DNA of 64,000 nucleotides from Silurus meridionalis (lineage: Eukaryota > Chordata > Actinopteri > Siluriformes > Siluridae), in assembly GCF_014805685.1 (NCBI RefSeq), contig NC_060884.1:13046356-13110355 (forward strand), written 5' to 3'. Numbering within the stretch: position 1 is the stretch's first letter; each line of letters opens with the position of its first letter. This document shows, in pieces, positions 52,065 to 62,469 of this stretch. The position numbers were made by a program, and so were the translations under genes. Below the pieces are notes generated by a model. The model had not been told where the DNA came from, did not search any database, and saw nothing but the letters and a program-made list of their open reading frames with translations.

Positions 52065-52740
52065 GTACCTGTCAAAGATTTGAAAACAACTAGTCTTTTA
52101 TAGTTTTTGAGAGACACATGCATGTTATATTTGTTTATATGCAACAAACTAGGCAATTTGATGGTATGGAGATTTATTTTGACCAAACAAATATATAAAT
52201 GTACAGATGCTAAAATTTATTTGTATTGAACAAATCGCAACTGGCCAATTTGTTTCTCAACATTCAGCTGAAATACTTTCCCATGCCTCTTGTAAAACTT
52301 GCCAAAGGTGTTCTTTGCTAGTTAAATATTTCTTTCTGACTTTCAATCCAGTTCATTCCAGAGCAGTTCAATAGGATTTAAGTCCGGTGACCGTGTAGGC
52401 CATTCCATGATAGATAACACTCCAGTCCACTGTTTGTTCTCTAAATACCAGCATATACTTATGCTTTGGGTCATTTCTTGTAGAATGGTGAAGTTGGTCA
52501 TGATTAGCCACAGTCTAGATGGAATTACATACAGTTGTGTTAAAGTATAGAATGGTAGCCATGTTGGTTCAGTATTAGTTTCACCTAGAATAAGTTTCCA
52601 ACCTTCCCTGCTTTTCTCCTCAATGTTTGACTGTGGGGGTGAGGCAGTCTAGTAACATCTCTCCTGTTCTGCGTTTTAAACAAGTTCTTCCGTTAGAGCC
52701 AAAAATGTCAAATTCGGTTAAGTTCAATAGGTGGAGGTAT
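52065..52740 (-). pseudogene. Tc1-like remnant
   Basis: 'ggccattccatgatagataa', 'gcatatacttatgctttggg' and 'agcagttcaataggatttaa' are antisense landmarks of a fish Tc1-like transposase 3' region ('NPIEL' and 'NDPKH'-type segments in broken frames). 'ctgtcaaagatttgaaaaca' near 52065 is its probable terminal end. No long frame survives. Confidence 0.5.
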
Positions 52741-52859
52741 TCAGCTTTGATTTACTAACCACCGTTAAACACCAAAGAAGAGAAGGCAGAAGACCAACCA
52801 GTCCATACTCCAGATCAATAGGTGGCAGTAATGCACGTAAAGCCGTCTGCTAAGCGCCA

Positions 52860-52940
52860 TAAAACCACACAGAAGGAAAGGAAGAAAGCGGTAGAAGGAC
52901 GAAGACGAGTCTTCAGTGTAAACATGACAGTGGCGAGAAG
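52860..52940 (+). promoter_or_regulatory. tusc2: Probable tusc2 non-coding exon 1
   Basis: A purine-rich stretch ending at a good donor (GAGAAG|GTAACG at 52940/52941). It can splice to the acceptor at 55987, giving a 5' UTR that carries a short upstream ORF. 'aggtggcagtaatgcac' about 50 bases upstream is a sequence I have seen near other fish promoters. The exon 5' end is not fixed. Confidence 0.45.
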
Positions 52941-53318
52941 GTAACGATGATATGAATACATTACGTATGAGTGAGAAATAAATACAGTGGTTAAATATGC
53001 CAGGAACTAAAAAAACTTTATTTGGCTTTTATCCAGTAGCCACACGAGGCGTTATTTATTTATTTTCTTGTTTATTTATTTTTTATTTATATAGACTACA
53101 TGCAGTTTAAATAAAACCCTCAGCTCAGCTTACCCAGCTTCCTTACAGTCAGATTTTACTGAGAAAATGTAGCATATTGAAGACTTTGTAGATAAAGCGA
53201 TCAGCGTCCTCGAGAAAATAGGTCATGTTTATATAGAAATACTAATCTCAATTAATGCTCTAAATATAGGAGTAATTTTGGATATAAATTATTATAATTT
53301 TTTTTTTAGGAAACAATA

Positions 53319-53322
<4 letters not shown>

Positions 53323-53403
<81 letters not shown>
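53323..53403. repeat. (TA)n followed by (ATT)n microsatellites
   Basis: TA dinucleotides to about 53368, then ATT trinucleotides to 53403, directly before an L2-like tail copy. Confidence 0.95.
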
Positions 53404-53404
<1 letters not shown>

Positions 53405-53406
<2 letters not shown>

Positions 53407-53620
53407 AACAGTGGACATTGTCCCAAAGCTGCTTTACAGCATTAAATAGATTACGAATATAACTTTTAGATCTTTTATACATCAGTCCATATAAGTTTAT
53501 CCTTTCCAAAACCAGTGGCAACAGTGGCGAAGAAAACCTTGCTGAGATTATACGAGAAAGAAAACTTAAGAGGAACCAGATTCAAAAGTGAACCCATTCT
53601 CATGTGGGTCATGCAGAACA
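53405..53620 (-). mobile_element. L2-like LINE tail or SINE copy
   Basis: 'gtggacattgtcccaaagct', 'gctttacagcattaaatag', 'cttaagaggaaccagattc' and 'cccattctcatgtgggtcat' repeat the landmark order of the copies at 45806 and 50130. Confidence 0.75.
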
Positions 53621-54780
53621 TCTGTCATTATAGTTCTGTCAGTGATAAAGTTCTCAACTGGTCACTGATGGACGGTTGAATGCAAAAACGGTTCGTTGCT
53701 ATTGTAGTCCTAAACCTGTTTATGTAATCTTAAGACTGTTTGTATTAATTACAGTTCAAATCTATCTCCATGATTCTTAAGTTTTACCCTCCACAGTAAC
53801 TTAATGAAATTTTAGACTGTTCATGGGAAACCCTTTCCAGCAGTAGCTAGTGGTCCATCCAGACTCAGGGCATGACGTTAACTCAGGCAGGTTCAGAACG
53901 AAGAAAGGGATTCAGGATCACGGGTAAAATGTAACAGTGTCAAGCTTATAAGTCTATTCTAACTAAAAAAAAAAGTGATGTTTGGGTAGAAATGATACAT
54001 GGACATGGTTCATGGGTGAATGTTTATTTTATTTCTGTAATTAGGCTTAGAGTGAATGCCTAAAAAGTTAAACACATCTCCAAGTGGTTATACTGTTTGT
54101 GTGGAATACAGATGTTTCACTGTGACTTGTTCACTTGTACATTTAACACACTGCAGAAGATACTTACTTGGTTTAGTCTCATGCATTCGACAAATGTATA
54201 AGCAGTTTGGTAGTCCTGCAAGTTACTTATTTTCCCTTGTAAGTTTTGAGAATTATTGTATTTCCATGAATTTGAAAGTATATGGAATATAAGGAACTGC
54301 GATCGCTTCTAAAATAAGTTTTAAACTCGCATGTTGAATTGAATTCTCCTAATTCTATTAGACAGGGCCAGTAAAACGGGGAGTAATTCTCTAACCCAAT
54401 CCTGACTAGGCTGGATAACAAACACACACTGTAAAATGGAAAACATTCATAGGTTAAATATGGAGCAACTCCAGCAAGGACAAAATGAAATTAAATTCTT
54501 TTAAAAAAAATTTACACTCGTGTACGGAATGCAATCTTTTTTATTTTAATTTTTTTACATGCGGAACATTAATCTAAGTTCCCATAGGAACGTAATAGGT
54601 GGCGGACCGCAAGTTTGTTTTTTCCGCTTTGCACTTTTTAATTTGTTATTATTAAGCTTGAAAACATACAAAATTCCAGGGGTATATAAAAAAATAAATA
54701 AAAACCTAGAGTTAGTGCAGTGCCACTGAAGCATTTATTCAAACAAATTTGTGCCAATTTAAGTAATTATTTAATTTGAT
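53621..54780. other. tusc2 intron 1, no feature seen
   Basis: No recognised exon or repeat if exon 1 at 52940 is right. Confidence 0.3.
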
Positions 54781-54790
54781 CAGTATAATA

Positions 54791-54815
54791 AAAAGTTTAT
54801 TGCAATAATTAGATT

Positions 54816-54871
<56 letters not shown>

Positions 54872-54898
54872 TAAATCTAATTATTGCAATAAACTTTT
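54791..54898. repeat. Perfect 30-bp inverted repeat around (TA)n
   Basis: Arms 54791-54820 ('aaaagtttattgcaataatt' then 'agatttatta') and 54869-54898 are perfect reverse complements, separated by a TA-repeat spacer that is itself self-complementary. The whole 108 bp can form a cruciform. Confidence 0.9.
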
Positions 54899-54917
54899 AT
54901 TTTATATAAATAAAATA

Positions 54918-54968
<51 letters not shown>

Positions 54969-55090
54969 ATATATATATATATATATAATTGTTTAATAAA
55001 AAAAATATATATATATATATATATATATTTTTTTTAATAATTATTTTTTACAAATAAATATTATAAAATATATTACATTTTTTTTTATGC
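54899..55090. repeat. AT-rich low-complexity tract
   Basis: Several (TA)n runs with A-rich then T-rich flanks near 54998-55038 ('aataaaaaaaatatat' and 'atatattttttttaat'), another self-complementary stretch. Confidence 0.85.
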
Positions 55091-55986
55091 AAGCAGGCTA
55101 ATATACAGTAAATATATAATGTATATTTACAACCAGCCAGTGCAACAAGGGCAGAAGATGTCATGACACATTTGACCGATTTTTCAGCATGAATGAATTT
55201 AATACATATTAAGCTGTAATTGTACAATTTTGTATTTTAGCATATTCAAAAAGCAGTGTAGTTGTGTTGCATGTACTTAATATATCATATTTGGGCTGAA
55301 AGGTTTGGCGACTTTTCCACCAATATGTGGTTCTTCTCCAGACTGTTACCACAAAGTTAGAGGGACACATTTGTGTGCACGTATGTATGCGCATGTGTGT
55401 ATGTACATACCATCTTTTTCATTTATATACAATACCGTTTTTTGTTTTTTCTCTTTGTAAGCATGTTTGAGATTTAGCTTTTAGATTCAAATAGTGATTT
55501 GTCATGGGAACTGAATATACTTGCAGAATCTGGTTTGTGGGATACATTGCTGGTGTGGAAGCATGTTTCCACATTTTCTTTCATCTAACAACACCAAAGA
55601 ACATCTTAATAAGTACCTTATGTTGACGGTACCCGAGGTGTTCTATAGCAGGAAAACCATGTTATTGTAAAGGTTTTGGTCTTCAGGATTGTCTTTTGAG
55701 TACCAGTGTGTTAGATTGCAGGCTGTTGTACTGAATATCCTGTAGTAAATATTGCCAATTGTACCAGTATACTGTGGCCTTCACTGTTAGGTCATGTCAC
55801 TGCCTGGGAACAGCCTAAAATTATAATGAGAACCTGCTTATGTGGTTTCTAGTGCTAATTAGAGAGACCTTGAGGAACCACAGTGTTGCTTTGAAACCAT
55901 ACCACAATCACAAACCTCATGCAAGAGAGTAATCCGATTTATCTTTGCAGCTAAACCACATTTTAGCGTTTTCTTTTTTTTCTTAG
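55091..55986. other. tusc2 intron 1, 3' part
   Basis: No recognised exon or repeat before the acceptor at 55986. Confidence 0.3.
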
Positions 55987-56045
55987 GCTTGAGCTACAGA
56001 GAACTGTACCTGTCAGTCCCATTTAATGATGCCCTTTCATTAAAG

Positions 56046-59000
56046 ATGGGAGGCAGTGGATCCAAAGCTAAAGGAGTCTGGCCTTTTACTGGCTCAGGGT
56101 CCAGTGGAGAATGTCCTGATGTCAGCGATCAGTCTTTAGCCCGAATGTGTGGCTACAAAAATGCAACCCCGTTTGTCTTTACAAGGAGGAGGTAAATATG
56201 AATTCATTTACTATAAATTACAACTAGGATTGACAGACTGTGACTTATTTTCTTCGTGTGGATTAATAGTAATAAGGAGGAAGTAGACATTTTTAGAATA
56301 TTCAGTATATAAGTATATATATATAATGTCATCCCTCGATTTATCGCATTATCGAATTTTAAATTTGGCACATAACTGTTTTGTTTCGCGTATGGTCCCG
56401 GTTCCAGTTCATCATAAGAAATGAGAAGCATTACAACAAACCTTATGTTTCCGCTTATTTATTGGTTGAAGTATCCTCTGATGTCAAAAAAAGGGCGGAG
56501 TTGAAGACGTACGGCACCATGCAATGCGTTGACGTGTATCTTAAACTTTTTTAACATCACAGGACACTTCAACCAATAAACAAGCAGAGAAACATCAGGC
56601 TACGCTATAGTACTGTACTACGGTACTCACTATAAATGTGATAATCCTATGAATTTACACAAAATTCCTCTCGCTCTAGCCTTTTCGAATGTTTCGTGCT
56701 GCTGTTTAAAGAGTGCGGGAGGATGATTAATGGCTTAAACTTATTTTTTCGGTTTTGGCACGTAACTACTGCGATAAACTGTGGACGACTGTATATTCAC
56801 TTGTGATTAGAGCATTACATTATCCGAAACGTTGTAAAACCAGTTCAGATCAAGCGTGTTGATGTGATGTTATTAGTAATATACTTACTCCCTAATTCTT
56901 GAATATCAAGCTAGAAATGTCTAGATTTCCCCTAGAAATTGTGTCATTTCTTCACTCAGACTGTTGAGGAGAAATGTGCTGTGTGCTTGCAGCTCTTTGT
57001 ATTTCGATGAGGATGGAGATCTGGCTCATGAATTCTACGAGGAGACGGTGGTGACTAAAAACGGGCGGAAGAAGGCTAAGCTGAAAAGGATCCACAAGAA
57101 CCTCGTACCTCAGGTAGTATTGAAATGAAGGATTATTGGATGTTTTCCGGAAATCACATAGGTGTTTTTATTCGGTGCTTGTTGACATTCTGGTGTTATT
57201 CTCTTTACATCTGTTGTGTCTGCATGTCTCAAAAAAGTAGTTTACCTTCTCTTATCTGGAGCATTACAATAATCCTATTTTCCGAAATCTTCCAGTCTAA
57301 ACTGCTGACTGTATACACATGCACCATTTTGCCAAAGGACCTAGTCATAAGATTCGTATGTGATTTTTGAACATCCCACTCCACATTTAGTACCCATTAG
57401 CTCTTTTAATAACCTCCACTCTTCTGGAGAGATGTTCCACTAGATTTCAGAGTGTGCTCAATCCGACATAAGGGTGTTAGTAAACTGATGTAGGTGAAAT
57501 GAGGACGCCTAGGATGCAGTCAGCGTTCCAATTCATACCAAAGGTGTTCCATAGGGTCGAGGTCAGAGCTCTATAGCAGGAGATCTTCCGCTCCATCAAA
57601 TGCAAAGAAGATCTTTATGTAGTTTGCTTTGTGCACAGGGGTATTGTCATGAACAGCTTTGGGTCTTCTAGTTTAAGTGATGGGAAAATTTCATGCTAAT
57701 ATGGAATATGGAATACCACATGACTGGCAGCATGACTGGCCATATCATATGAACTGCAGCTATGCCAGGTAGCCTCTGTAAGCAAATTGATCACTCCAGA
57801 TTTAAATTCCTCCTGTTAATAGTGGAAGATGAGTCTGAAATAAAATGTGTTTCTTTTTTCACGTTTGTCTGATATTTATTTGAACAGCTTTGGGTCTCCT
57901 AGTTCAATTGATGGGAAAATGTCATGCTACGGCATCCAAAGACATTAGACACAATTGTGTGTCATCAGCTTTGCGTTAACAGTTTGGGAAAGAATCACAT
58001 ATGGTTGGGGAAAGTCAGGTGTCCTGATACTTTTGTCCATATAGTGTACTTTTTATGTCATGTTGTTTTGTACTCTGACTCATTAAACTGGTTTTGAAAT
58101 ATGATATTTTTATAGTGGAAATCATTAGTGGAAAGTTTTTTTTTTTCTTTTTTCTTTTTCAATTCAACACGTTTTCTGCAACCTGAAGGCAATTTAATGT
58201 ATAGTAATATACACAACAGTATGTAAAAACCAGACCATCATACCTATGTGTTACTTGAATATTCACTACCTATTTGTTGTTAATGGTCTCCACTTTTTTG
58301 AAAAGGCTTTCTAGTAGATTTCTAGTGCCTGTGGGGATTTTTGGTCATTCAGCCAATAGAGTGTCTTGTCAAGTCAAGTTCAAGTACATGAGCTCAGACA
58401 TTGATAATGGGCTCAAGGTTGAAATGCCACAACATACAAAGACATTCTAGACAAATGTGTGCTTTTACTTTGGAGTGCGATGGTCAGGTGTCCACATACT
58501 TTTGAACAGACAGGTTAGTGTCAGTAAAAAGTGAAGCAGTAAAAGGATTTAATGCTCATGGGAAGAATTATAAATAATTGAATGGAGTTTTTATGTGATA
58601 CATGCTGGGTGTTGTAGTGACAACACGGACGAATGCAAATCCAACATCAGTACAATGTTGTTAATTCTGCCAATAATTTTACAACACAATGTATAAATAC
58701 AAAGAAGAAAAAAGAGACCACGAGTAAGTAGTTACGCTAACAGACAAATTGCACACAGGTAATATTGCACGGTTTAAAAATTTCTGTTATTGCATGTGTA
58801 GTTTAAATACTTTTTTGTTATTATTGCAGTTAAACAGTAATAACGGTGTGGTTATGGTGACCGGTTCACTGGGAGAAGCTTCGATTGTAATGTCTAATAG
58901 CAGCAGGGAGAAAAGACCGTCTAACACTTTCAGCTATTGTTCTGACTAGCTTTAGTTAGTCAATGCCCATTATAGCCTCAGATTCTTGTAAGTGGCCTAC

Positions 59001-61773
59001 ATGAGTAGGACCTGCTTTGGTTCTTCTTTGGGGAGATGGTTTGTGGTTAAGGCATTGGACTTTGGATCCGAAGGTCCTGAGTTCAAAACCCAGCCAAACC
59101 AAGCTGCCGTTCTTGGGCCCCTGAGCAAGGCCTTTAACACCATAGCGGCTCAGTTTTGTGCATATATATATAATAAAAGTCGTTCTGGATATGGGTGTCT
59201 GTCAAAGGCCAATAATGTATGTAAATATGTGACTTCCTGTTGTTAAAGACCATTCACATCAAGATTTCATGTGTTCTGAGATGCTTTTCTGCTCACCGTA
59301 GTTGTAAGGACTGCTTATTTGAATCACTGTAGACTTCAAACAAGTGTCATTTTCCTTTGATTTCTCTCAGCAAGTCTTTTTTGCTTTGTTTTGCCAGTAT
59401 GTGTAAACTCTTAAACAAAAAACACAAAAGGAAAAAAAGGGAAAATATCAGAAAAGTGGCACTTTAGATTCAGTTGTAATACTTCTTCATTCTAAATCTT
59501 CATTCTGATGTTTGCTGTGAACATTAACTGAAGCTCTTGACTGATGTCTGTATGATTGTATGACTTTTTTTTCATTCTGTTCTGTAGCCAAATGATTGGC
59601 TTATTAGATAACTGCATGAATGTACAGCCATGACATTAACATCCCCTGCCTAATGTTGTGCGATGGGTCAGCTCTGACCTATCAAGTCATTGAACTCCAC
59701 AACACCTCTGAATGTGTACTGTGGTATCCAGAACCCTGGGAGTCCTGTAAGTTGCAAGGTGGTCCTCTGAGGAATTCAGAGGCCAACTCAACACCCTGAA
59801 CTCTCTCATGCTCTTCACACCATTCCTAGACAATTGTTGCAGTGTGGCAGGAAGTTTTATCCTGCTGAAAGAGGTCATTGCCATTAGGGAATACCATTAC
59901 CATTAAGGGTTTAGATGGTCTGCACCAATGTTTAGGTGGGTGGTGCATGTCAAAATAACATCCACATGAATACCAGGGCCATGTTTTCCCAGCAGAACAT
60001 TGCTCAGGGCATCACCCAGTTTCCGCCTGCCTGCCTGCCTACGGTATGTTGCAGGGCCATCTCTTCCCCAAATAAACAACACATGAACCCTTTCATTCTC
60101 ATGATGTAAAAGAAAATGTGATGCATCAAACCATCTTTTTTTCACTGCTCTCAGTTCCAGTTCTGATGCTCATGTTCCTACAGCACCAATTCCAAAAAAG
60201 TTAAGACACTGTAAAATTTGTGCAATGATTTACAAATCTGAACTCATTTTATTTACAAAAGAAAATTATAAACATATCAAAAGTTTAAACTGGGAAAAAT
60301 GTACCATTTCAAGGAAAAAAAAAAAGGTTATTTTTAATTTAATGGGTGCAACACGTCTCAAAAAAGTTGGGACCGGGCAGGAAAAATCTGGAAAAAGTAA
60401 GTGCTATAAAATGTGGATAAATAGTGGATCTGATATGCAGAGTTTCTCAGAAGTATTGATGGGCAGAGCTGTAAAGAATCTGTAAAGAACTGTGTCTAGA
60501 AATTGTTTAACAATTTCCGAATAATGTTGCTCAGCATAAAATCGCAAAGCAGTTGAATATCTTATTTACAGTGCATAATATTGTCAAAAGTTTCAAAGAA
60601 TCTGGAGAAAACTCTGTGCACATGTGACAAGAGTTAAAATCAATATTGGATGCCTGTGATGTTTGGGCCCTCAGGTGGCACTGCATTTAAAACAGTCATG
60701 ATTCCTTAATGAAAATCACTACATGGGCTCACATCCAGAAATCATTGTCTATGAACACAGTTTGCCATGTCATTCACAAATGCAGGTTAAATATCTATTT
60801 TGCAAAGTAGAAGGCATGCGTGAACATGATCCAGAAAAGCTGCCATCCTCTCTGGGCCAAAGCTCATTTAAAATGTTCTGGGGCAAAGTGGAAAACTGTT
60901 CTGTGGTCAGACGAAGTGAAATTTTACCTCTTGTTTGGAATCCATGGACACCATGTCCTCCGGACTAAAGAGGAGATGGACGATTTAGTTATCAGCATCT
61001 GATTGAAAAAGCCACATCTCTGATGTTATAAGTGCATTAGTTCCTGTGGAATGGGCAGCTTGCACATTTGGAAAGGCTCCATCAATGCTGAACAGTGTAT
61101 ATATAGGATTTTAGAGCAACAAATGCTTCCATCAAGAAATAATCTTTTTTTTTTTTGTGTGTGTGCAAGACAATGCTCCCTGCTTCCCGAATCTATTACA
61201 ATACCATGACTTTGTAAAGAGTCCAGGTGCTGAGCTGTTTTATTGTGAATAGAATATGGATTTATGAGATTTTCATTGAAGTCACTGCATTCTGTTTTTA
61301 ATGACATTTTACATGTCCCAAGTGCTGTGGTGCAGGAATAATAATAATAATAATAATAAAATTGCAAGTGCTGTTGGAGTTGAACAGTGATCAGAATGCG
61401 TACTCTGACTGATCTGTAACTATAAATTTCTGGCGTTTTTTTCCATAACCAGCATTAGTTTTTACAATGGTTTATGCTTCAGCAGTTTTTCTGTGAGATC
61501 AGAAAAGATGGGTCAGTAACTGTTGTTTACTGGTCATTTTTGTAGGTTTTTGGTTTGTACTAACTTGTTTGAATTATGTGAACACCCTACAAGATTTGCT
61601 GTTTCGAAGATGCTCTGATCGAGATGTCTAGCCATCATAATTAGGCCTTTGTCATAGTCGCTCAGATCATTACGCTTACCTGTCTGACTGTTCACTGGCT
61701 GTCTAATATAACCCCTTATCAGGTGCCATTGTAATCAGAGATAAAGTTACATGCCAGTCATTTTTAACATTAC

Positions 61774-61807
<34 letters not shown>

Positions 61808-61984
61808 CAAAATGACTTTTGCACACATCTTTTTGTAACAATAATAAAAAACGTATTAATAATAAAAGTGACAGTTTTCATGGTTATTAAAAACCCTCTC
61901 TTTCTTTCTTGTTTTCAGGGGATTGTGAAACTGGATCATCCACGGATCCATGTTGACTTCCCAGTCATTATTTGTGAAATATAA
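56046..61984 (+). CDS. tusc2: Tumor suppressor candidate 2 (FUS1)
   Basis: Three coding exons: 56046-56191, 56993-57113 and 61919-61984, joining in phase into 110 residues plus stop, the same length as human TUSC2. The protein is a small mitochondrial and membrane-associated factor linked to calcium handling and apoptosis; in human cells it is N-myristoylated. [14 protein letters not shown] keeps Gly2 and Ser5 for myristoylation. The middle part (residues about 18-38) is unlike human. From TPFVFTRR onward it is nearly identical: [35 protein letters not shown], then [17 protein letters not shown]. The ATG has A at -3 and G at +4. The acceptor of the first coding exon is at 55987, leaving 59 bases of 5' UTR in it. 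A 4.8-kb last intron is filled by transposon fossils. Paralogue a or b was not decided. Confidence 0.96.
57440..58055. repeat. Transposon-like remnant in tusc2 intron
   Basis: 'gttccatagggtcgaggtca', 'gtgcacaggggtattgtcat' and the end 'ctgatacttttgtccatata' match landmarks of a common non-coding fish DNA-transposon remnant. 'gaacagctttgggtct' occurs at 57652 and 57888, so a segment is duplicated within it. Confidence 0.55.
58290..58515. repeat. Second copy of the same remnant, shorter
   Basis: 'ggtcattcagccaatagag', 'acatacaaagacattctaga' and the end 'ggtgtccacatacttttga' parallel the element at 57440-58055. Confidence 0.5.
59030..59222 (+). mobile_element. tRNA-headed SINE copy
   Basis: 'gatggtttgtggttaaggca' (A-box region), 'ctgagttcaaaacccag' (good B box GTTCAAAAC), 'gctgccgttcttgggcccct', 'gagcaaggcctttaac' and the tail 'gtcgttctggatatgggtgt'. 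The best-preserved member of the family in the window. Confidence 0.8.
59640..60175 (-). repeat. Degraded transposon-like sequence, class unclear
   Basis: The minus-strand frame at 60145-59903 ([21 protein letters not shown], then [18 protein letters not shown]) looks like a decayed repeat-borne frame rather than a host gene. It is flanked by other transposon fossils inside the tusc2 intron. Not assigned. Confidence 0.4.
60185..61340 (+). pseudogene. Tc1-like element, degenerate
   Basis: The left end holds 'gggtgcaacacgtctcaaaa' and 'aagttgggaccgggcag'. Transposase landmarks follow in broken frames: 'gataaaatcgcaaagcag'-type helix-turn-helix sequence near 60530, 'tctgtggtcagacgaagtga' (the WSDE site) near 60900, and 'gcagcttgcacatttggaaa' then 'gtgcaagacaatgctccctg' (the QDNA site) near 61050-61170. 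No inverted right end was found. Many small deletions; not functional. Confidence 0.65.
61385..61750 (-). repeat. Non-autonomous transposon-like repeat, family D copy 2
   Basis: 'cccctacaagatttgctgtt'-like sequence at 61587, 'gatgctctgatcgagatgtc', 'gtcatagtcgctcagatcat', 'gctgtctaatataacccct' and 'caggtgccattgtaatcaga' are the reverse of the copy at 13420-13770. Confidence 0.6.
61775..61805. repeat. (TG)n microsatellite near tusc2 last exon
   Basis: About 31 bp of TG, 115 bases upstream of the last-exon acceptor. Confidence 0.9.
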
Positions 61985-62405
61985 CAACGCAGATGTGTAT
62001 CATGTTTCACCAATCCAACTTTTCACCTCTCCACTGCAATCCTGTCTGTGCTAATGGGCATTAGTGGCTCCCAGTATCATCATACTTGTTTCATTTGGAG
62101 TGTGAGCCAGACTGCCCTCATGTGGTTGGAGGGATGTGCAGCAGCTGTTCTTATCTACAGAGGAAATTTCTCAGTGGTGTGATGTACTATCTTTAACAGT
62201 AGGCTAAATTGGAGGACCGTTTGTCTCGTTTGTGTACTGCGAGTCAGAAAATGCATTCCTGTAAACGGAGTGAATGCAGAGGACTAAAGTGCAGGGGTTA
62301 TATTTTCGCTGACTGAGCATTGCATGTCTTATTTTGTTGTGTTGTATACAACTCTTCTGTATACTGTCTGCTTCTGTATGTTGTATTTAAGCCCAGACTT
62401 TCACT

Positions 62406-62411
62406 AATAAA
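62406..62411 (+). terminator. tusc2: tusc2 polyadenylation signal
   Basis: AATAAA 422 bases after the stop. Further AATAAA copies follow at about 62433 and 62455. Confidence 0.65.
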
Positions 62412-62469
62412 TTTTTGATGTACAGTTACTTTAATAAATTAAAGTTAGTTACTTTAATAAAAATGCATA

